Assembly: GCA_017577615.1 (NCBI GenBank) | Contig: PKRE01000001.1 | Coordinates: forward strand, 558,001-622,000 | Origin: Gammaproteobacteria bacterium | GTDB lineage: Bacteria; Pseudomonadota; Gammaproteobacteria; Steroidobacterales; Steroidobacteraceae | Length of the DNA stretch: 64,000 nucleotides | Direction: 5' to 3' | In this document: in pieces, positions 49,695-56,792 of the stretch | How positions within the stretch are numbered: position 1 is the first letter of the stretch | How the letters are laid out: every line of letters starts with the position of its first letter | Notes under the pieces: generated by a model | What the model saw: only the letters and a program-made list of their open reading frames with translations | Told to the model about the DNA's origin: nothing | Databases searched by the model: none | Program-made: the position numbers and the translations under genes

Positions 49695-51032
49695 ATGTCT
49701 TCGATGACCCCTCGTGAAATCGTTCAGGAGCTCGACAAGCACATCGTTGGGCAAAGTGCTGCCAAGCGCGCCGTCGCAATCGCTTTGCGCAATCGCTGGC
49801 GGCGGATGCAGCTTCCTGAATCGCTGCGTGCAGAGGTCACTCCCAAGAACATTCTGATGATCGGTCCGACGGGCGTCGGCAAGACAGAGATCGCCAGACG
49901 CCTGGCGAAGTTAGCGCGCGCGCCGTTCATCAAGGTCGAGGCGACGAAGTTCACTGAGGTGGGCTACGTAGGTCGCGAAGTCGACTCGATCATCAAGGAC
50001 TTGATGGACGTCGCGGTAAAGATGACGCGCGAGGAAGAGATGGAAAAGGTGCGTCATCGCGCCATGGACGCCGCGGAGGAGCGCGTGCTCGACGCTCTCT
50101 TGCCGCGGCCTAGAACGGTCGGCTTCGGCAGCGAGCCGCAACCTACCGCGCGCGATAACGAGACGCGTCAAAAGTTCCGGAAAATGCTCCGCGAAGGCCA
50201 GCTCGACGATCGCGAGATCGAGATCGAGGTACGCGCGCTGCCGATCGGCGTGGAGATCATGGCACCTGCCGGCATGGAAGAACTGACGCAGCAGCTGCAG
50301 AACATGTTCTCGAATCTGGGCGGCACACGCACCCGCACCCGCAGAGTCAAGGTCAAAGAGGCGCTCAAGATCCTCACAGATGAAGAAGCCGCCAAGCTGA
50401 TCAACGAGGAAGAGCTCAAGCTACGCGCGCTTCAGAACGCCGAGCAGAATGGCATCGTGTTCATAGACGAGATCGACAAGATCGCGCGCAGGCAGGAAGT
50501 GCACGGTGCCGATGTGTCGCGCGAAGGCGTGCAACGCGACCTGCTACCGCTGGTCGAAGGCAGCACTGTCAGCACCAAGCACGGGGTCGTGAGGACGGAC
50601 CATATTCTGTTCATCGCTTCGGGCGCGTTTCACATGTCGAAGCCTTCCGATTTGATCCCGGAGCTGCAGGGTCGCTTCCCGATCCGCGTCGAGCTCGATG
50701 CGCTCAAGGTCGAGGACTTCATCCGCATCCTCACCGAGCCCGATGCCTCGTTGTGCAAGCAATACACGGCGCTGCTGGCGACCGAGGGCGTCGAGCTCGA
50801 GTTCACCGAGAGCGGCGTGCGGCGTATTGCCGAAGTCTCGTATCAAGTCAATGAGCGCACGGAGAACATCGGTGCTCGCCGGCTGCACACGGTGCTGGAG
50901 CGGCTACTCGAATCGATCTCGTTCGAGGCGCCCGACCGCAGCGGCACACGTGTCGTCATTGACGCAGAGTACGTCGACAAGCATCTCGGCGAGCTCGTCA
51001 AGGACGAAGACTTGACCAGGTATATTCTCTAG
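49695..51032 (+). CDS. hslU: ATP-dependent protease ATPase subunit HslU
   Basis: 445 aa, close to E. coli HslU (443). It starts MSSMTPREIVQELDKHIVGQ and has Walker A IGPTGVGKTEIARRLA, Walker B GIVFIDEIDKIARR and the I-domain between about 110 and 240 (KMTREEEMEKVRHRAMD etc.). The pore loop reads TEVGYVGREVDS and the C-terminus ends LVKDEDLTRYIL, the tail that docks into HslV. I chose the ATG at 49695 because MSSMTPREIV matches the E. coli start. It unfolds substrates and feeds them to HslV. It may have its own promoter in the 293-nt spacer. Confidence 0.96.
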   Translation: MSSMTPREIVQELDKHIVGQSAAKRAVAIALRNRWRRMQLPESLRAEVTPKNILMIGPTGVGKTEIARRLAKLARAPFIKVEATKFTEVGYVGREVDSIIKDLMDVAVKMTREEEMEKVRHRAMDAAEERVLDALLPRPRTVGFGSEPQPTARDNETRQKFRKMLREGQLDDREIEIEVRALPIGVEIMAPAGMEELTQQLQNMFSNLGGTRTRTRRVKVKEALKILTDEEAAKLINEEELKLRALQNAEQNGIVFIDEIDKIARRQEVHGADVSREGVQRDLLPLVEGSTVSTKHGVVRTDHILFIASGAFHMSKPSDLIPELQGRFPIRVELDALKVEDFIRILTEPDASLCKQYTALLATEGVELEFTESGVRRIAEVSYQVNERTENIGARRLHTVLERLLESISFEAPDRSGTRVVIDAEYVDKHLGELVKDEDLTRYIL

Positions 51033-51090
51033 CGCATCGGCGTCAGTTCGATTTCTCGCTCGATACAGGCTCCCTTTTCTGGAATTCTCG

Positions 51091-51471
51091 ATGTCGGCTC
51101 GTCCTGCCTCCATCACCTTGCGCACGCGCTCGCGCGTGCTCGCCGTCACCTTCTCGGACGGTACACAATTCGAGCTGCCGTTCGAGTACTTGCGTGTCTA
51201 TTCGCCTTCTGCAGAGGTTCGGGGTCACGGGCCCGGCCAGGAAACGCTGCAAATCGGCAAGCACAACGTGAACATCACGAAGGTCGAGCCGGTCGGGAAT
51301 TACGCCGTGCGGCTCATTTTCGATGACGGACACGACACCGGGCTCTACACGTGGTCGTACCTGTACGAGCTGGGGCGGGAACGCGAGAAGAAGTGGCAGC
51401 GTTACTTGGACCGGCTCAAGGAGCTCGGCATACCGTATCCGACGCCGGTGCCGCACAAGACTGGACAGTAG
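51091..51471 (+). CDS. DUF971 family protein
   Basis: 126 aa. The DUF971 (GBBH-like N-terminal) fold: ITLRTRSRVLAVTFSDGTQFELPFEYLRVYSPSAEVRGHG in outline, cited as VLAVTFSDGTQFELPFEYLR, then VEPVGNYAVRLIFDDGHDTGLYTW and SYLYELGREREKKWQRYL. The gene is habitually found just after hslVU in Pseudomonas. Gamma-butyrobetaine-dioxygenase-like domains of this type can bind zinc or iron-sulfur; none of that is certain here. The exact role is unknown. The gap to ubiE is 137 nt. Confidence 0.9.
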   Translation: MSARPASITLRTRSRVLAVTFSDGTQFELPFEYLRVYSPSAEVRGHGPGQETLQIGKHNVNITKVEPVGNYAVRLIFDDGHDTGLYTWSYLYELGREREKKWQRYLDRLKELGIPYPTPVPHKTGQ

Positions 51472-51595
51472 ACTGAAGGCCTGTGACTGGCCGTTCACCG
51501 ATCCCGTCTGACCGGGCGGTGGGCGGGCGCGTGTGCCTCTTCAGCCCACCCTGCCGTCCCACCAACATCCCACAGCCTACGGCCGCCATATTGGC

Positions 51596-51601
51596 TAGAA
51601 T
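51596..51601 (+). promoter_or_regulatory. candidate -10 box of ubiE
   Basis: TAGAAT ends 7 nt before the ubiE ATG at 51609, and no Shine-Dalgarno lies between. If used, the transcript would start at or next to the start codon. No good -35 box is visible. Confidence 0.35.
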
Positions 51602-51608
51602 CCGGCTC

Positions 51609-52376
51609 ATGAGCTCACCGGACGCAAACCGCACGCAAGCAACGACCGACTTCGGATACCAGCAGGTGCCGATCGAGGAGAAGGCCAAACGTGTGCGCGC
51701 AGTCTTCGAGTCGGTCGCATCCAACTACGACCTGATGAACGACCTGATGTCGGGCGGCATACATCGGGTCTGGAAGGCTTTCACTTTGGCGCAGACCGGC
51801 CTTCGACCGGGACAGCGTGCATTGGACGTGGCCGGCGGCACCGGCGATCTCGCGGCCGGCCTGGCAAAGCAAGTCGGCCCCACAGGCCTCGTGCTGCTGA
51901 CGGACATCAATGAGGCGATGCTCAGACGCGGAAGGGATGCGATGATCGATCGCGGCCTGGTCGGCAATGTGCGCTATGCAATCGCGAACGCAGAGCGACT
52001 GCCCTTTCGTGACGCATCCTTCGATTGTGTGACGATTGGGTTCGGGTTGCGCAATGTGACCGACAAGGAAGCGGCGCTGCGATCGATGGCCCGCGTCCTG
52101 AAACCCGGTGGGCAGCTACTCGTGCTCGAGTTCTCTCATCCCGTGGTGCCCGGCTTGAAGCCGCTTTACGATGCGTACTCGTTTTCCGTGCTGCCGTGGC
52201 TCGGTAAAGTGGTCGCGAAGGACGAGGCAAGCTATCGCTATCTCGCCGAGTCCATTCGGCGCTTTCCGAAACAGGAAGAGTTGCTCGAGATGATGAAGGA
52301 TGCCGGACTCGAGATGTGCCGGTACCACAACCTAACCGGCGGCATCGTCGCGCTGCATCGCGGTTATCGGCTGTAA
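51609..52376 (+). CDS. ubiE: ubiquinone/menaquinone C-methyltransferase UbiE
   Basis: 255 aa. SAM-dependent methyltransferase acting on the demethyl-benzoquinol (C-2 methylation). Motifs: VFESVASNYDLMNDLMSGGIHRVWK, cited as NYDLMNDLMSGGIHRVWK, LDVAGGTGDLA, DINEAMLRRGRDAM, VTIGFGLRNVTDKEAALRSM, RVLKPGGQLLVLEFSHP and SIRRFPKQEELLEMM. It leads ubiE-ubiJ-ubiB. The ATG at 51609 is chosen because the family N-terminus follows it; the frame from 51483 is not conserved. No SD is evident, and a -10-like TAGAAT stands 7 nt before it. Confidence 0.96.
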   Translation: MSSPDANRTQATTDFGYQQVPIEEKAKRVRAVFESVASNYDLMNDLMSGGIHRVWKAFTLAQTGLRPGQRALDVAGGTGDLAAGLAKQVGPTGLVLLTDINEAMLRRGRDAMIDRGLVGNVRYAIANAERLPFRDASFDCVTIGFGLRNVTDKEAALRSMARVLKPGGQLLVLEFSHPVVPGLKPLYDAYSFSVLPWLGKVVAKDEASYRYLAESIRRFPKQEELLEMMKDAGLEMCRYHNLTGGIVALHRGYRL

Positions 52377-52388
52377 CGAGACGGCCTC

Positions 52389-52985
52389 ATGAGACTCGCG
52401 CCGCTCGAAACGCTCTTGAACCGCAACATCGCCGCCTCGGCGACGGCGCGCACGCTTTGTCAACGTCTGCAAGGCAAGACGCTCGCATTGCACGTCCAAG
52501 GTCTGCCGCTCAGCGTCTACTGCCGATCACTCGGCGACCGCATGGAGCTTGGGACATCACACGAAGGCACACCCGATACAACGCTGAAAGGCACACCGCT
52601 CGCGTTCATGCGCCTCGTCGGACCGCAACCCGAGGCCGCGATCCGTGCCGGGTCGATTCACATCGAAGGCGATGCCGAGGTCGCGCAAACCTTCAGCGAG
52701 CTCATCAAGCACGCGCGACCGGATCTCGAGGAGGAGCTGTCGCATCTGATCGGCGATGTGGCTGCTCATCAGCTCGGCACGACGGCACGCTCGTTACTGG
52801 ATTTCACACGCCGCGCGGCGTCGACGTTCGCACAGAATCTTTCCGAGTACTTGCAAGAAGAAGGGCGCGATGTGCCGAGCCGTACCGAAGCAGAAGAGTT
52901 CATCGCGGATGTAGACAAGCTGCGCGACGACGTCGAGCGCCTCGAGGCGCGAATTGCTATGCTCGAGCGTCAACGTCGCACGTGA
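52389..52985 (+). CDS. ubiJ: ubiquinone biosynthesis accessory factor UbiJ (SCP2-like)
   Basis: 198 aa. An SCP2-like lipid-binding domain (about 15-110: LALHVQGLPLSVYCRSLGDRMEL cited as LALHVQGLPLSVYC, then GTPLAFMRLVGPQPEAAIRAGSI) is followed by a helical C-terminus ending in a coiled coil (VDKLRDDVERLEARIAMLERQ). UbiJ acts in the aerobic hydroxylation steps of ubiquinone synthesis, gathering the enzyme complex and its lipid substrate, with UbiK as partner (encoded at 30490). The ATG is 12 nt after the ubiE stop. Confidence 0.9.
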   Translation: MRLAPLETLLNRNIAASATARTLCQRLQGKTLALHVQGLPLSVYCRSLGDRMELGTSHEGTPDTTLKGTPLAFMRLVGPQPEAAIRAGSIHIEGDAEVAQTFSELIKHARPDLEEELSHLIGDVAAHQLGTTARSLLDFTRRAASTFAQNLSEYLQEEGRDVPSRTEAEEFIADVDKLRDDVERLEARIAMLERQRRT

Positions 52986-53098
52986 TACGCGCTCGCGAAG
53001 CAGCGCCCATGTGGGCGGTTCACCCGACAAACCGATACAGACTGATGCGTGCGCCTGCACGCTGCACGACCCGCTAGACACGAGTCACTAATCACAAT

Positions 53099-54733
53099 AT
53101 GCGGCTCAGAGTTCTCTCGCGTCTTCTACAGATTCAACGTGTGCTCGTGAAATACGGGCTGGACGAGATCATCCTGGCGACGCACCTGTTTCGGCCGCTG
53201 CGTTTTGCTTTCTATCTGTCGCCTGCGACATGGGTACATCGCGATCGCTCCGGCCCGCGCGGGGAACGATTGCGGCTCGCGCTTGAGGAGCTCGGTCCCA
53301 TTTTCATGAAGTTCGGCCAAATGCTCTCGACTCGGCGCGACCTGTTGCCGCGTGACATCGCAGATGAGCTCGAAAAGCTTCAAGACCGCGTTCCGCCGTT
53401 TCCGGTCGAGGAGGCCCGCCGCATCATCGCGGAAGCATACGGAATGCCGATCGAAACCGTGTTCGAGCGTTTCGACGAGACGCCGCTTGCAGCCGCCACG
53501 ATCGCGCAAGTCCATTCGGCTCGTCTGAAGAACGGCAAGGAAGTCGTCGTCAAGGTCGTACGACCAGGCATTCGCGCGCGCATCCAACGCGACATCGAGG
53601 TGCTCTATGCGTTCGCGGAGCTCGCCAATAGCTATTGGCGTGAAGCTCACCGTTTGCGCCCGGTGGAACTCGTTCGTGAATACGAGAAGACCATCCTCGA
53701 TGAGCTCGACCTCATGCGCGAAGCGGCTAATGCATCGCAGATTCGCCGCAATTTCGCCGGTTCCAACTTGCTCTACGTGCCCGAGGTCTACTGGGACTAT
53801 TGCCGCAAGAACGTCATGGTGATGGAACGCGTGCACGGCGTGCTCATCAACAACGTCGAGGAGCTCAAGCGGCGCGGTGCCAACATCAAACGACTTGCCG
53901 AGAACGGTGTAGAGATCTTCTTCACACAGGCGTTTCGGCACAACTTCTTTCACGCTGATATGCACCCGGGCAACATCTTCGTCTTGCTCGACGACCCGGA
54001 GCATCCGCGTTACGCGGCAGTCGATTTCGGCATCGTAGGCTCGCTCGAGCCGAGCGATCAGCACTACCTAGCGGAGAGCTTTGCAGCGTTCTTCGACCGC
54101 GATTATCGCCGTATCGCGCAACTGCACATCGATGCCGGCTGGATTCCCGCACACGTGCGCATCGACGAGCTCGAATCGGCCGTACGTACTGTCTGTGAGC
54201 CGATCGCGAACAAACCTCTCAAGGAGATCTCGTTCGGCCAGGTGTTGATCAGTCTCTTCGAGGCGGCGCAGAGATTCGATGCGCAGATGCAGCCACAGCT
54301 CATGCTCATCCAGAAAACGCTGCTGCAGATCGAAGGTGTCGGCAGACAGCTTTATCCGGAGCTCGACTTGTGGAAGACCGCTCAGCCACTGCTCAAGCAG
54401 TGGGCACACGAGCGTTGGCGGCCCCGCAACATCTGGCGCCAAGTGCGCGCTCAGCTGCCGGACTTGGCTGAAGCGCTCGCGCAGGTCCCGCCGCTGCTCG
54501 AAAACGCGGTTCAGCGTGCCGCGGATGGTCGCCTGCACCTGCAGGTCGAAGCAACGAACTTGGACAGTATCCGCAAGGAGATCAGGGAAGTCGGACGGCG
54601 GCGCGACATGACGATCATGGCTTCGATCGGCGGCATGACAGGCATATTGTGGCTTGCTCTCGACGCCGATCCTGCATGGCCGGGAATCCTGCTCACCGCC
54701 GCCAGCGTGGCGGTGCTGGCTTTTCGTCGCTGA
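53099..54733 (+). CDS. ubiB: ubiquinone biosynthesis regulatory protein kinase-like UbiB
   Basis: 544 aa. The KxGQ motif appears as FMKFGQMLSTRRDLLP, the Ala-rich loop as PLAAATIAQVHSARL, the kinase-like Lys in VVVKVVRPG, and HNFFHADMHPGNIFV with VDFGIVGSL for the catalytic and metal-binding loops. UbiB-type kinases (COQ8 family) have ATPase activity and support ubiquinone synthesis, perhaps by extracting lipid precursors from the membrane. The C-terminus has two hydrophobic helices (IGGMTGILWLALDADPAWP; LLTAASVAVLAF). The gap of 113 nt after ubiJ is larger than usual for this operon. Confidence 0.95.
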   Translation: MRLRVLSRLLQIQRVLVKYGLDEIILATHLFRPLRFAFYLSPATWVHRDRSGPRGERLRLALEELGPIFMKFGQMLSTRRDLLPRDIADELEKLQDRVPPFPVEEARRIIAEAYGMPIETVFERFDETPLAAATIAQVHSARLKNGKEVVVKVVRPGIRARIQRDIEVLYAFAELANSYWREAHRLRPVELVREYEKTILDELDLMREAANASQIRRNFAGSNLLYVPEVYWDYCRKNVMVMERVHGVLINNVEELKRRGANIKRLAENGVEIFFTQAFRHNFFHADMHPGNIFVLLDDPEHPRYAAVDFGIVGSLEPSDQHYLAESFAAFFDRDYRRIAQLHIDAGWIPAHVRIDELESAVRTVCEPIANKPLKEISFGQVLISLFEAAQRFDAQMQPQLMLIQKTLLQIEGVGRQLYPELDLWKTAQPLLKQWAHERWRPRNIWRQVRAQLPDLAEALAQVPPLLENAVQRAADGRLHLQVEATNLDSIRKEIREVGRRRDMTIMASIGGMTGILWLALDADPAWPGILLTAASVAVLAFRR

Positions 54734-54832
54734 ACATCCGTGTCGCCGCAATCCTGCTCGCAGGACGAGTGACGGAGTAGCGGCGCAGAGTCTGGCCGCT
54801 CGGCTTCAACCAACTTTGCGCGAAATCCTGCG

Positions 54833-55477
54833 TCAGGCCGTTCTGGCAGGGCGCAGGAACCCAATGGCAATCGGCACCATCGAGAGCACGATGATGCCGA
54901 TCGTCACGATACCGAAATTGTCCTTGATGATGGGCACGTTACCGAACAGATAGCCGCCCCAGATGAAAATCGTCACCCACGCGAAACCGCCAACCACGTT
55001 GTAGAGCGCGAATCTGCGCCGCTGCATCTCGCCGACCCCTGCGACGAACGGCGCAAAGGTGCGGATGATGGGAACGAAGCGGGACAGCACGATCGTCTTG
55101 CCACCGTGCTTCTCATAAAACGCCTGTGTCCTGAGCAGGTATTCCTGCTTTAGCCAGGGCACGGTGCCGCTGAACGCTCGCGGTCCGATCAGCCGTCCGA
55201 TACGAAAGTTCGTCTCGTTCCCGAGAATGGCCGCAGCCATGAGCAGCAGCCACAACCAAGTGGCATCGAGCGTACCCGTCTGATCCACTGCTGCAAGCGC
55301 TCCCAGCGCAAACAGCAATGAATCGCCGGGCAGAAACGGCGTCACGACCAAACCAGTCTCGCAGAAGATGATCGCGAACAGGATCGCGTACACCCAGATG
55401 TGATACTCAGCGACGAGCTCGGTGAGATGCCGATCGAGGTGCAGAACGAAGTCGAAGAAATGGGCGAGTAGTTCCAT
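54833..55477 (-). CDS. DedA family membrane protein
   Basis: 214 aa. Four to five membrane helices and the DedA/SNARE-associated signature: CETGLVVTPFLPGDSLLFALGALAA (cited as GLVVTPFLPGDSLLFALG), NFRIGRLIGPRAF, then FYEKHGGKTIVLSRFVPIIRTFAPFVAGVGEM and the late WGGYLFGNVPIIKDNF. DedA proteins are undecaprenyl- or phosphatidyl-lipid flippases in several bacteria. Which lipid applies here is not known. It follows panD by 4 nt, so the two are probably co-translated with the LOG gene upstream. Confidence 0.93.
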   Translation of the reverse strand: MELLAHFFDFVLHLDRHLTELVAEYHIWVYAILFAIIFCETGLVVTPFLPGDSLLFALGALAAVDQTGTLDATWLWLLLMAAAILGNETNFRIGRLIGPRAFSGTVPWLKQEYLLRTQAFYEKHGGKTIVLSRFVPIIRTFAPFVAGVGEMQRRRFALYNVVGGFAWVTIFIWGGYLFGNVPIIKDNFGIVTIGIIVLSMVPIAIGFLRPARTA

Positions 55478-55481
55478 GCGC

Positions 55482-55853
55482 TCAGGCTGGTCGTTTTCGT
55501 AGCACTTCTTTGATTCGGTTGTTGTCGTCGACGAGCACGATAACGGGCGTGTAGGTCTCGAGTTCCGCGTCCGTGTATGCGGCGTAGGCGCAGATGATCA
55601 ACGGATCGCCCACGGCCGCTTTGCGGGCAGCAGCGCCATTGAGTGAGATCTCGCCGGAGTCCTTCGGCGCTTCGATGACATAAGTAGTGAAGCGCTCACC
55701 GTTCGCGATGTTGTAGATCTCGATGTATTGATACGGGCGCAGTCCGGATACCTCGAGCAGCCGCGCGTCGATGCCACACGATCCCTCGTAGTCCAGATCG
55801 GCGTGCGTCACGCGCACACGATGGAGCTTTGCCTGCAGAAAGGTTCGAAGCAT
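55482..55853 (-). CDS. panD: aspartate 1-decarboxylase PanD (pyruvoyl-dependent)
   Basis: 123 aa. The proenzyme self-cleaves between Gly24 and Ser25 in DYEGSCGID, making the pyruvoyl group. Other blocks: MLRTFLQAKLHRVRVTHADL, VIEAPKDSGEISLNGAAARKAAVGD (cited as SGEISLNGAAARKA) and LIICAYAAYTDAELETY. It makes beta-alanine for pantothenate and CoA. The rest of the pan genes are not in the window. Confidence 0.97.
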   Translation of the reverse strand: MLRTFLQAKLHRVRVTHADLDYEGSCGIDARLLEVSGLRPYQYIEIYNIANGERFTTYVIEAPKDSGEISLNGAAARKAAVGDPLIICAYAAYTDAELETYTPVIVLVDDNNRIKEVLRKRPA

Positions 55854-55916
55854 GTGCGTCAGAGACTTGGGTCGACCAGTTGCAGCGGCGCAGGCTGCGT
55901 CTTGGAAGCAGTCATG

Positions 55917-56468
55917 TCAAGCAATTTCTCCCGCTGCCGCCAATCGCTCGAACAGGCGTTGGATCTCGTGCTCAATGATCAGTGCTGCACGATGACGCGG
56001 ACGCAAGAAGCCCTCGCCGACAGCTCGGTCGAGGAAGGCGATCAGAGGGTCATAGTAGCGGTCGAAATTGAGCAGCGCACAGGGCTTGCGATGGATCTCG
56101 AGCTGTGTCCATGTCCAGGCCTCGAACAGCTCGTCCATGGTGCCGATGCCTCCGGGCAGCGCGACGAATGCATCGGACAGCTCGCCCATGAGCCACTTGC
56201 GCTCAGACATCGTCTGAACGACATGCAGACGCGTCAGGCCGGAGTGGCCCACCTCCTTGTCGAGCAACATCTGAGGAATGACGCCGATCGCCTCGCCGCC
56301 GGTTTCGAGGACAGCGTCCGCGACCGCCCCCATGAGCCCAACCCGTCCGCCTCCGTAGACGAGCCTCAGCCCACGGCGCGCGAGCTCACGGCCGAATTCC
56401 CGTGCCAATGCCGTGTACGCTGGCTTGTTACCCGCGCTCGAGCCACAGAAGACGCACAAGGACTTCAT
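55917..56468 (-). CDS. LOG family protein (TIGR00730, lysine decarboxylase-like fold)
   Basis: 183 aa. The Rossmann-like fold starts KSLCVFCGSSAG, with LVYGGGRVGLMGAVADAVL and the family motif LPGGIGTMDELFEAWTW. Related proteins are cytokinin riboside 5'-monophosphate phosphoribohydrolases (LOG) and the E. coli YgdH/PpnN-type nucleotide hydrolases; the older name 'lysine decarboxylase' is a misannotation. Thus nucleotide 5'-monophosphate hydrolysis is the best guess. The gene has a -10-like TAAAAT 7 nt upstream and no Shine-Dalgarno, so its mRNA may be leaderless. Confidence 0.88.
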   Translation of the reverse strand: MKSLCVFCGSSAGNKPAYTALAREFGRELARRGLRLVYGGGRVGLMGAVADAVLETGGEAIGVIPQMLLDKEVGHSGLTRLHVVQTMSERKWLMGELSDAFVALPGGIGTMDELFEAWTWTQLEIHRKPCALLNFDRYYDPLIAFLDRAVGEGFLRPRHRAALIIEHEIQRLFERLAAAGEIA

Positions 56469-56792
56469 TGAACAAATTTTACCCGCATACAGATGGGCCG
56501 CGGTGACGAGTTTGTCGCAACGCGCGTGCAGTCAAGCCGCGCGGCCTCCCACGAGCAATCGACTGAAGGATGCGCCGTACGGATGCGAGTACCACGGACA
56601 AAGCTAGCCCCAGTCATCCGACACGGCAGCCGACGGAATGAGAACGAGCGCACAGTTCTGGCTGTCGCTGTGTAGAGACGCGGTTTGTAAGCGCGTTCCA
56701 GCTCAAGCCCGCAGCTCGAGCGCCCGATACTCGAAAGATGAACTGCAGCCGAAGCCCGATCCCGGGGCGACTGTTACCCGTCTTGTCCGCGT
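56469..56792. other. intergenic region between the LOG and MHYT-GGDEF-EAL genes (324 nt)
   Basis: It carries both divergent promoters. The minus-strand -10 candidate is TAAAAT at 56476-56481. On the plus strand I see no clear promoter. No gene is apparent. Confidence 0.45.
56476..56481 (-). promoter_or_regulatory. candidate -10 box of the LOG-family gene
   Basis: On the minus strand TAAAAT ends 7 nt before the ATG at 56468, with no Shine-Dalgarno between. No good -35 box is seen. Confidence 0.35.
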
